DNA of 64,000 nt from NCBI GenBank assembly GCA_903845195.1, contig CAIMWO010000033.1, forward strand, positions 66,347-130,346, given 5' to 3'. Origin of the DNA: an uncultured Phycisphaerales bacterium. Its GTDB lineage: Bacteria; Planctomycetota; Phycisphaerae; WQYP01. Positions 56,403 to 64,000 of this stretch are shown here, piece by piece; positions within the stretch are counted from its first letter, which is position 1; every line of letters begins with the position of its first letter. The translations under genes were made by a program, and so were the position numbers. The notes below the pieces were generated by a model. That model had not been told where the DNA came from. It worked only from the letters and a program-made list of their open reading frames with translations, and ran no database searches.

Positions 56403-57839
56403 ATGTCGCAGCCGCCAGCAGCGAGAACGGTGGGACAGTTGAAGGCGGCCGGGTATCGGCCGATGTCGGTGAAAGAGGAGTTGCGGAAGAATGTGATTGC
56501 GCATCTGAAGGCCGATGGCGGGGCGGAAAAGCTTTTTCCGGGGATCGTGGGGTATCGCGAGACGGTGATTCCGCAGATTGTGCATGCGATTCTGTCGAAG
56601 CATGACATGCTGTTTCTGGGATTGCGCGGGCAGGCCAAGACGCGGATTCTGCGGATGTTGCCGGAGTTGCTGGATGAATGGATGCCGGTGCTGGCCGGGA
56701 CGGAGATCAATGATGATCCGCTGCATCCGATCACCAGTGCGGGACGGCAGTTGCTGGCGGAGCAGGGAGACGAGGCGCCGGTGGAGTGGGTGCATCGGTC
56801 GACGCGGTATCACGAGAAGTTGGCGACGCCGGACGTGACGATTGCGGATTTGATCGGCGAGATCGATTTGATCAAGCATGCGCAGGGGCGGTATCTGTCG
56901 GATGAATCGACGATGCATTTTGGATTGATCCCGCGGACGAACCGGGGGATTTTTGCGATCAACGAATTGCCGGACCTGGCGCCGAAAATCCAAGTGGGGT
57001 TGTTCAATGTGCTGGAGGAGCGGGACATTCAGATCCGCGGGTATCCGATCCGGCTGAACCTGGACGTGTGCATGGTGTTTTCGGCGAACCCGGAGGACTA
57101 CACGAACCGCGGGCGAATCGTGACGCCGCTGAAGGATCGCATCGGCAGTGTGATTCGGACGCACTATCCGCAGAATGCGGCCGAAGGGATTGAGATCGTC
57201 AAGGAGAATGCGTGGCTGGAACGCGCTGCCGATGGAGGCGTACAGGTACTGGTGCCGGCGTACATGCATGAGATCATCGAGGAATTTGTGCGGCAGGCGC
57301 GGAACAGCCCGCATATCAACCAGGCCAGCGGCGTGAGCGTGCGCTGCTCGATTGCCAATGCGGAGAACCTGGTGAGCTCGGCGGAGCGGCGGGCGATCCT
57401 GCAGGGGGAGTCGCGGGCGGTGACGCGGGTGGATGATCTGGCGTTCATTCACGCGTCATCGCGCGGGAAGCTGGAGTTGATGCTGGCCGAGGGGGACACG
57501 GCGGAAGACAAGTTGATCACGGCGATCCTGGGCGAGGCGATCAAGGCGGTGTTTGATCGGCACGCGGAACTGAGCGCGTACGATGAGATCGCGCTGCAAT
57601 TCAAGGGGGGATTGACGCTGCAGGTGGGCGATGAGGTGCCGACGCAGACGCTGCTGGAAAATTACACGCACGTGAAGGGGCTGCGGAAAGCCGCGGAGGA
57701 ACTCGCGAAGGAATTGGGGCTGGAAGTAAAGGATGTGGCGAGCGTGGTGAGCGCGGGCGAGTTTCTGCTGGAGAGTCTGTACGTGAACAATCGACTGAGC
57801 AAGGCGACGATTCGGGGGAAGACGTTTTTCCGAAAGTAG
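56403..57839 (+). CDS. Magnesium-chelatase/MoxR-like AAA+ ATPase
   Basis: HDMLFLGLRGQAKTRILRML, GIFAINELPDLAPKIQVGLFNVLEERDIQIRGYPIRLNLDVCMVFSANPEDYTNRGRIVTPLKDRIGSVIRTHYP. Confidence 0.9.
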   Translation: MSQPPAARTVGQLKAAGYRPMSVKEELRKNVIAHLKADGGAEKLFPGIVGYRETVIPQIVHAILSKHDMLFLGLRGQAKTRILRMLPELLDEWMPVLAGTEINDDPLHPITSAGRQLLAEQGDEAPVEWVHRSTRYHEKLATPDVTIADLIGEIDLIKHAQGRYLSDESTMHFGLIPRTNRGIFAINELPDLAPKIQVGLFNVLEERDIQIRGYPIRLNLDVCMVFSANPEDYTNRGRIVTPLKDRIGSVIRTHYPQNAAEGIEIVKENAWLERAADGGVQVLVPAYMHEIIEEFVRQARNSPHINQASGVSVRCSIANAENLVSSAERRAILQGESRAVTRVDDLAFIHASSRGKLELMLAEGDTAEDKLITAILGEAIKAVFDRHAELSAYDEIALQFKGGLTLQVGDEVPTQTLLENYTHVKGLRKAAEELAKELGLEVKDVASVVSAGEFLLESLYVNNRLSKATIRGKTFFRK

Positions 57840-57853
57840 TCAGTAGCCAGTGG

Positions 57854-58828
57854 TCAGTGGTATTTGCCGTGGTCGCGGTGGGCGGCGGTGAGGGCGCGGT
57901 AATTCTGGACGGGGGTGGCGCGGTCGACCGCGTTGGAAGCGCCCAGGACGAAGGCACCGCCGGGTTTGACTTGGTTGAGCAGGTTGGTTGTGGCGGCGTA
58001 GACCTGGTCGGGCGTGCCGGTGAGGAGGAGTCCACAGTCGACATTGCCGCAGAGGCAGAGGCGACCGCGGGCGAGGTCGCGGACTTTCATGATGTCCATG
58101 CCGGCGACTGGGTCGATGGCCTGGAGGGCGTCGACGCCGGTGGAGGCCAGACTTTCGAGGACGGGCATGAGGTTGCCGTCGGAGTGAAAGATGCAGGGCA
58201 TGCCGAGTTCGTGGGCGGCGTTGGCCCAGAGTTTGGCGAAGGGGAGGATGAAGCGGTCCATTTGTGCGGGGTTGAAGAAGGGGCCGTGATTGTCGGCGAT
58301 GTCGGAGGCGGTGAAGACGGCGTCGGCACCGTGGTCCTGGACGAGTTTCAGGCGTTCGATGCCGCGCTTGGAACCGTTTTGGGCGCGGGCCTCGATTTCA
58401 TCGGGGGCTTCGAAAAGTTTGATGGCGAAGTCTTCGTATTCGAGGGCGCCGGGCATGCACATGACGCCGCCGGCGCCGACGACCAGGACGATATCACCGG
58501 CCATTTTGCGGAGGATTTGCAATTGGCGGAGGTGGGCTTCGTCAGGGAGCCAGTAGTAGGCGGGCTCGCCGGGTGCGACTTCCCAGAAGCGACCGGGCAC
58601 GGTGACGGCGGAAAATTGCATATCCTCAGAGACGCTCAGAATAATTTCGGCGTTGGTGTGGAGGGCTTCTTCTTGCTGGGCGGAAGTGAGCTTTTCGAAC
58701 TCGCGGCCGAGGATGACGTGCTTGCCGGAGGCTTGGTCCCAGATGTGGAATTCCAGTTCCCAGAGGGGGACGCGGTCTGCGGGTTGACGACGTTGGAGTG
58801 CGGCCAACATATCCGCCTTACGACTCAT
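57854..58828 (-). CDS. Uroporphyrinogen decarboxylase-superfamily protein
   Basis: IFHSDGNLMPVLESLASTGVDALQAIDPVAGMDIMKVRDLARGRLCLCGNVDCGLLLTGTPDQVYAATTNLL. Confidence 0.85.
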   Translation of the reverse strand: MSRKADMLAALQRRQPADRVPLWELEFHIWDQASGKHVILGREFEKLTSAQQEEALHTNAEIILSVSEDMQFSAVTVPGRFWEVAPGEPAYYWLPDEAHLRQLQILRKMAGDIVLVVGAGGVMCMPGALEYEDFAIKLFEAPDEIEARAQNGSKRGIERLKLVQDHGADAVFTASDIADNHGPFFNPAQMDRFILPFAKLWANAAHELGMPCIFHSDGNLMPVLESLASTGVDALQAIDPVAGMDIMKVRDLARGRLCLCGNVDCGLLLTGTPDQVYAATTNLLNQVKPGGAFVLGASNAVDRATPVQNYRALTAAHRDHGKYH

Positions 58829-58853
58829 GACTGCTCCTTGTTGCGGGGTGGGT

Positions 58854-59513
58854 CTATTCCAGTAATTCGGTCTTCCAGCGCCGGCTGAGTTCAGGCAAGG
58901 CGGCGAGTTGCCGGGCGCGATGCGGATCGACCATGCGTTGATACATGATTTGGACGGCAGTGGCAACGGGCCAATCGGGATGGAAGCGTTTTTCTAGGGT
59001 AATGGTCATGCCGGCTTCGGCGGGGCCTTCATCGAGAACGCGAAGGTACCAGCCGCCCCAGCCGCGTTCCTTGATGAGTTTGACGATGAGCGGTTGACCG
59101 AGACGGCGGGCGAGTTTGTAGCAGGGCTGGCGAGCCTGGGAGACCTGGAGGCGGAGGGATTCGCCGACGCGCCAGATATCGCCGATGCAGACGGATTCAT
59201 CGGTGAATCCGTCGACGGTGAAATTTTCGCCGAAGCTGCCGAAGGGGAGATCGGCGATGGCGAGCTGGCGCTGCCAGACGGGATAATGTGCGGCATCGTA
59301 GGCGAGAACGATGTTGTCGGGTCCGCCATGATTGTTGAGATCGGCCTGCTGGTCGTCGGCGAGTGCGGTCGGGGAGACCTGGATGGCCCCTTTTATGGGG
59401 GATTTGAAGATGGCGGAGGTCCAGAACGGATGGCGGCCGTCGATCTGTGCGGCGGCGGGCGCGGTGAGGTGCTGCACACGGCCGACCTGGATGCTCAGGA
59501 GCTTTCCGATCAC
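58854..59513 (-). CDS. MOSC-domain protein
   Basis: QADLNNHGGPDNIVLAYDAAHYPVW, PFGSFGENFTVDGFTDESVCIGDIWRVGESLRLQVSQARQPCYKLARRLG. Confidence 0.94.
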   Translation of the reverse strand: MIGKLLSIQVGRVQHLTAPAAAQIDGRHPFWTSAIFKSPIKGAIQVSPTALADDQQADLNNHGGPDNIVLAYDAAHYPVWQRQLAIADLPFGSFGENFTVDGFTDESVCIGDIWRVGESLRLQVSQARQPCYKLARRLGQPLIVKLIKERGWGGWYLRVLDEGPAEAGMTITLEKRFHPDWPVATAVQIMYQRMVDPHRARQLAALPELSRRWKTELLE

Positions 59514-59591
59514 GGGTTCCTCGATTCGCCAAGGTTAATCGATACAATAGCATGTTCGAAATTGCCTGAAATTCAAGTGAAGTTTGCCTAG

Positions 59592-61043
59592 ATGTCTAAA
59601 CCTGATTCCACGTTGCCCTACGCAACCCCTCCCAAAGCGCACGATCCTTATGCGTCACTGCGTTATCCGGATTTTCGCCGCTATTTTGTGGGCAGCGTGT
59701 TTTCGCTGCTGGGCATGCAGATGGCGGGGGTGGCCATCGGGTGGGAGTTGTATGCACTGACCGATTCGGCGGTGGCGCTGGGCTTGGTGGGGCTGGTGCA
59801 GGTGGTGCCGATCATTCTGCTGGCGCTGCCTGCGGGGCATGTGATTGACCGGGTCAATCGCAAGGCATTGATCCTGGTGATCACGGCGGTGGTGGTTCTC
59901 TCTTACATAGCGATGGGGATTTCATCGCTGCAGAGCGCGGGGAATGCGGCCGGGGATTTTACGTTGGCGGGGAACCGGGTGCTGGCATGGATTGCGGGCT
60001 TGTTTGGCGAGACGCACTCGCATTTCACGAGCCGGCACGTGCCGGTAATGTTTTGCTTGTTGCTGCTCAACGGGATGGCGCGGAGTTTCAATCAGCCGGC
60101 GAAGCAGAGCGTGATGCCGATGCTGGTGCCGCCGGAGAGTTTTTCGAATGCGGTGACGTGGAATTCGAGTTTGTTCGAAGTGTCGAACATGGTCGGGCCG
60201 ACGTTGGCGGGATTGACGATCGCGGCGTTTGCCCTCAAAGCGCCGAATTCGCCCTGGACGTATGCGGCATTGTATTTTACGAACGCCGTGGCGCAGTTCG
60301 TGCAGTTGTTGAATTTCGCTTCGATTCGCTTGACTCAGACGCCGCGTGCGCGGGAGCCGGTGACGCTGCGTTCGCTGTTTGCGGGCGTGCGGTTTGTGCA
60401 CGCCGACAAAATAATTCTCAGCACCCTGACGCTGGATATGTTCGCGGTGTTGCTGGGCGGAGCGACGGCCTTGCTGCCGGTGTTTGCGCGGGACATTCTG
60501 CAGGTGGGGCCGGTGGGGCTGGGGTTGCTGCGTGCGGCGCCGTCGCTGGGTGCGGTGACGATGGCGATGATCCTGGCGCACCTGCCGCCGATGCAGCGCG
60601 CGGGGCGGAATCTCTTGCTGGCGGTGGCGGGGTTCGGTGTGGCGACGATTATCTTCGGGCTGTCGCACTATTTCTGGCTGTCGTTGCTGGCGCTCTACTG
60701 CACGGGCGTGTTCGACAACGTGTCGGTGGTGGTGCGCCACTCGCTGGTGCAACTGCGGACGCCCGATTCGATGCGCGGGCGCGTCAATGCGGTCAATTCC
60801 GTTTTCATCTCCACGTCGAACGAGTTGGGGGCGTTTGAAAGCGGGACGACAGCGGCGATCGGCATACGGATTTTCGGCTCGATCGCCGGCCCGATGATCG
60901 CGGTGGCCGCGGGGGGTGTGGGCACTTTGCTGGTGCTGGGGGCGGTGAGCATGCTGTGGCCGCAGTTGCGGCAGGTCAAACGACTGGCGGTGAATGAGGA
61001 GGAGACGTCGACCAAGGAAGAGGCGGAAGCGCCGGCGGCGTAG
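59592..61043 (+). CDS. MFS transporter
   Basis: LRYPDFRRYFVGSVFSLLGMQMAGVAIGWELYALTDSAVALGLVGLVQVVPIILLALPAGHVIDRVNRKALI. Confidence 0.92.
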   Translation: MSKPDSTLPYATPPKAHDPYASLRYPDFRRYFVGSVFSLLGMQMAGVAIGWELYALTDSAVALGLVGLVQVVPIILLALPAGHVIDRVNRKALILVITAVVVLSYIAMGISSLQSAGNAAGDFTLAGNRVLAWIAGLFGETHSHFTSRHVPVMFCLLLLNGMARSFNQPAKQSVMPMLVPPESFSNAVTWNSSLFEVSNMVGPTLAGLTIAAFALKAPNSPWTYAALYFTNAVAQFVQLLNFASIRLTQTPRAREPVTLRSLFAGVRFVHADKIILSTLTLDMFAVLLGGATALLPVFARDILQVGPVGLGLLRAAPSLGAVTMAMILAHLPPMQRAGRNLLLAVAGFGVATIIFGLSHYFWLSLLALYCTGVFDNVSVVVRHSLVQLRTPDSMRGRVNAVNSVFISTSNELGAFESGTTAAIGIRIFGSIAGPMIAVAAGGVGTLLVLGAVSMLWPQLRQVKRLAVNEEETSTKEEAEAPAA

Positions 61044-61086
61044 GGGAAGCGCGGGCTGCGATTTTCCAGATTTGCGCGACCGGCTG

Positions 61087-61791
61087 TTACTTGGCCTGGC
61101 TGGTTGCGGCGGGCAGTACGGGGCCCATCTGGGTGGCCGAGTCGGGGACGGCGGGTTCGGTGGCGGGTGCGAGCGGCGGGGCATCCGGGAAGAGGATGGG
61201 CTCGCCGGTGACTTTGAGCAGTTGCAGTTCGAAGATGAGCGGCTGGTTGGGATTGATTTTGGGCATGCTTCCGCGGGCGCCGTAGGCAAGCTGTGCGGGC
61301 AGCCAGAATTTTCGTGTGGTGCCGGCGTGCATCGTGGAGAGGGCCATGTTCCAGCCTTTGACGAGGTTGTTGTCGCCGAGGCGATGGGTCATGGGATCTT
61401 TCGCCGACTTTTCGTCAAAGACCTTTCCGGTATCGGGGAAAGTACCGACATACGCGACGCTTACATTCTGTCCGAGCTCCGGGATGGGGCCGTTGCCGTC
61501 ATGGATGATTTGGTAGGCGAGGCCGTTGGGATATTTCTGCCAGACTTTGCCGTCGGGCATGGTGGTGGGCGTTGCGACGCCGAAATTCGGAATGCGTGTG
61601 AGGCCGGCCATGCGGGAGTCACGGAGGTCGTTGGCGATTTGGGTGGCGGTGGGCCCGGTGGCGGCGGCGGGGCGCGAACCGACGTGTGCGGGGTGGTCAT
61701 CTTCGCCGGAGCCGCAACCGCTCCAGCCCCAAGAAACCACGACGCCCGTCACGACGGCCATCAAGCCTGTCAGCACTTGCTTACGTGTCAT
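61087..61791 (-). CDS. FKBP-type peptidyl-prolyl isomerase, lipoprotein-like
   Basis: SVAYVGTFPDTGKVFDEKSAKDPMTHRLGDNNLVKGWNMALSTMHAGTTRKFWLPAQLAYGARG; SGWSGCGSG N-terminal lipobox-like. Confidence 0.9.
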   Translation of the reverse strand: MTRKQVLTGLMAVVTGVVVSWGWSGCGSGEDDHPAHVGSRPAAATGPTATQIANDLRDSRMAGLTRIPNFGVATPTTMPDGKVWQKYPNGLAYQIIHDGNGPIPELGQNVSVAYVGTFPDTGKVFDEKSAKDPMTHRLGDNNLVKGWNMALSTMHAGTTRKFWLPAQLAYGARGSMPKINPNQPLIFELQLLKVTGEPILFPDAPPLAPATEPAVPDSATQMGPVLPAATSQAK

Positions 61792-61813
61792 ACGCGCCCT
61801 CGCATGTGGGAAA

Positions 61814-63613
61814 TCACTTCAATCGAAGCATCATGACGCGGCCGTCAGGGATGTCACTGGGAACGCCTTCGAATGGTACGCCGGTGGAGAGTTCCGGGTT
61901 CAGTGGCCGGAGGAAATTTTCTGCCGAAACGTGGCAACCGTCTATGGATTTGTTATCGCCGGTGATGAAGAGCACCTGCACCTGATCCGGGATGGTGACG
62001 GGTACCGGCGGGGTGTATAGCCATTTGTCCTTTCTAAGAAGGTAGGTGTGTCCGTCGCTGCCGGTGGGCCGCAGGATCGGCTTTTCGCCGATGCCGCTGA
62101 CGTAGTAAAGCTGGACATTTTTTTCGTGGGCGAGGTAGACCCAGAGGGCATCAGCGGGCGTGCCCCAGCCGTCGTCGGTGATGACGACGAGCGGGCCATC
62201 GGGCGCCATGTAGCGGATGAAATCGCTGAGGCGCTGGCTGCCGAGGCCGGCGGTCCAACCGGTGAGGTATTGGTAGCGGTCTTCGGCAGTGAGGGTTTGC
62301 ATGATGGGGTCGTGGCTTTGCCGGGCCAATTCGCGGAGGGGCGCGGCGAGGAGACCGGCGATGGCCAGCAGCGACACGGTCCATTTGACGATCGTCGGCC
62401 AGCGGAGGGCGAGCAGGACGCCCAGCAGATCGACCATCAAGTATGCCGCGGAAATCAGAAGGGGTAGCGAACCGGCGAGGGTATAGCGGGATCGGATCAC
62501 GGCCATCAGGGCGACGATCGGCCCGAGGATGAGCGCCATCCAGAGGAGCAGAAAAATCAGCAGCGCCCACTGGCGGCGCACTGCGAGCATGAACAGGCCG
62601 AGGATTCCCGCAATGTAGATGCCGGGAGTGAGGTACCACCAGAACCAGCCGGTGTACGGCGGTGGTGGTGCGGCGGGATGATCTTCCAGCGGTTGGATTC
62701 TGGAGGGGAGGAAGGTCAGGGCGGCGTTGCGCGTCGCGATGCTCCAATGATCAGGCGCATCAGTGAAATGCTCCTGGTAGAGAATGCGGCGTTTGATTTC
62801 CGCGGCCGTGCCGCCGTGTTCGGATGCGCGGGCGCTCAGATCAGCGAGCAGGTAGGGGCACCAGATCACCAGGGCGAGGGCGAATGCCACGAAAAATTGC
62901 GGAGCGGATTTCTTGATGAGGTTCTGCATGCCGGTTCGTGACGCGTGGAGAACAAGTGCGGAGATGGGCATTGCCCAGAGCGTATAGCTGACGCCCTGGC
63001 GGGTCATCATGGCGATACCGAGAGTGGCGCCGAGTGCGATTGCGGAGGTCCATTTGCGGCCGGCCGATTCTCCTTCGGCAACTTGGCGGGCCCAGCGCAG
63101 GCTGAGCCAGAGTGCCGCAAGCATTTCGAGAATGAAGAGGGATTCGGCCAGAGCCATGCGCTGATAGAAGGCGAGAAAGGGGCAGAAGATCATGAGGATG
63201 ACTGCAAAGATGCCGATGCTGCGACCGGTGGGCTGATGCTCGGGACTGCCCGCATTGTGGGCAAAAGAGCGCCACAGTTGCCCAATCTCTATGCATAAGA
63301 GCATGAGCGTGGGCACGCTGAGCATGCCGGAAATAACGCTCAAAAGTCGGCCGCCTTTGAGCGGATCATTCCACAAATCAATGACTCCGGCCAGCAGCCA
63401 GAAGTGCAGCGGCGGCTTGGGATCGATCAGGCAAACCCACGGGTGCCCTTCGCGAACAAGCTGCGCCCACCGTAGATAAATGGCCTCATCGCCGAAGATC
63501 GGCAGAGCAATGAGACCGGGCAGCCGCACGGCAAGGTAGAGCAGCATCAGCACGATTCCGAGCAGGACGACGGAGGATCGGCCGGGGTCTTGAATGGTCG
63601 GTTTGTGGTTCAT
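61814..63613 (-). CDS. GT39/ArnT-like membrane glycosyltransferase
   Basis: LPIFGDEAIYLRWAQLVREGHPWVCLIDPKPPLHFWLLAGVIDLWNDPLKGGRLLSVISG: DE and PPL motif typical of PMT-type GT-C enzymes, about 10 TMs. Confidence 0.85.
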   Translation of the reverse strand: MNHKPTIQDPGRSSVVLLGIVLMLLYLAVRLPGLIALPIFGDEAIYLRWAQLVREGHPWVCLIDPKPPLHFWLLAGVIDLWNDPLKGGRLLSVISGMLSVPTLMLLCIEIGQLWRSFAHNAGSPEHQPTGRSIGIFAVILMIFCPFLAFYQRMALAESLFILEMLAALWLSLRWARQVAEGESAGRKWTSAIALGATLGIAMMTRQGVSYTLWAMPISALVLHASRTGMQNLIKKSAPQFFVAFALALVIWCPYLLADLSARASEHGGTAAEIKRRILYQEHFTDAPDHWSIATRNAALTFLPSRIQPLEDHPAAPPPPYTGWFWWYLTPGIYIAGILGLFMLAVRRQWALLIFLLLWMALILGPIVALMAVIRSRYTLAGSLPLLISAAYLMVDLLGVLLALRWPTIVKWTVSLLAIAGLLAAPLRELARQSHDPIMQTLTAEDRYQYLTGWTAGLGSQRLSDFIRYMAPDGPLVVITDDGWGTPADALWVYLAHEKNVQLYYVSGIGEKPILRPTGSDGHTYLLRKDKWLYTPPVPVTIPDQVQVLFITGDNKSIDGCHVSAENFLRPLNPELSTGVPFEGVPSDIPDGRVMMLRLK

Positions 63614-63814
63614 GGTCAGGCCATAATAGGGTCCGGCACGCCGCTTGCCTATGGTGTGGCGTTGTGTCAGCCAACATTGCATTGGGCGGAGTGTCAGATC
63701 AGGGGTCGCGGCAGCAATCCCCTGAACGGGTTGCCGAAAATTGATACTATTTTTATGCGCCGGGCAAGTCTGCGGCTGATAGTATCTGAAGCAGGCATCG
63801 AAAAGCCGGAGTGG

Positions 63815-64000
63815 ATGATCATGGGCATGCAGGCGGGAATCTGTATAGCGTTGTTTCTGGGGCTGGGTGGATTTCTGGTTTTCTGGTTGATCGCCGCGGA
63901 CAGTAAACGGTACCTGGTGCGTTTCGATCTGGCGACGTGGCATGAGCAGGAGTACCTGGGGGCGTTGCCCAATTTTCTCCAGGCGCTGCACGATCATAAT
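63815..64000 (+). CDS. N-terminal part of a membrane protein, truncated by window end
   Basis: MIMGMQAGICIALFLGLGGFLVFWLIAADSKRYLVRFDLATWHEQEYLGALPNFLQALHDHN runs open to base 64000. Confidence 0.55.
   Translation, partial: MIMGMQAGICIALFLGLGGFLVFWLIAADSKRYLVRFDLATWHEQEYLGALPNFLQALHDHN

Overview
64 kb of high-GC bacterial chromosome, most consistent with a planctomycete (Phycisphaerae-like; inferred from the PEP-CTERM protein, O-GlcNAc-transferase-like TPR proteins, an ECF sigma factor with a long C-terminal extension, and DUF4013, URO-D-like and GH35/DUF5597 families). About 53 CDS are supported. They include rfbC, PPK2, an FGGY kinase, miaA, carA, nuoH, thiC behind a TPP riboswitch, rlmN (split by a frameshift at a G run), htpX, kdsA, pgi, a MOSC protein, an FKBP-type PPIase and a GT39-like transferase. 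A small SRP RNA gene lies on the minus strand at about 56.1 kb. No CRISPR array, tRNA, rRNA or transposase gene was recognised. Main points of interest: (1) an ECF sigma factor fused through one predicted TM helix to a long C-terminal region that looks like two copies of a BtrH/C39-like papain-fold domain (43.8-46.7 kb); (2) several families of short 'stuttering' dispersed repeats, some sitting in frame inside core enzymes (miaA, carA, FGGY kinase); (3) a ~140-150 bp element present as two diverged inverted copies at 26.3 and 34.8 kb, with conserved ends and a 3' hairpin that is kept although its sequence changes; (4) a strand-composition switch (C-rich to G-rich on +) at about 28-32 kb, close to an AT-rich patch and ten helically phased A-tracts, which is the polarity expected of a replication origin; (5) palindromic GGTGCCATGC...GCATG elements and direct repeats bracketing a 2.4 kb segment of different composition. 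All calls are by eye; no searches or calculations were run.
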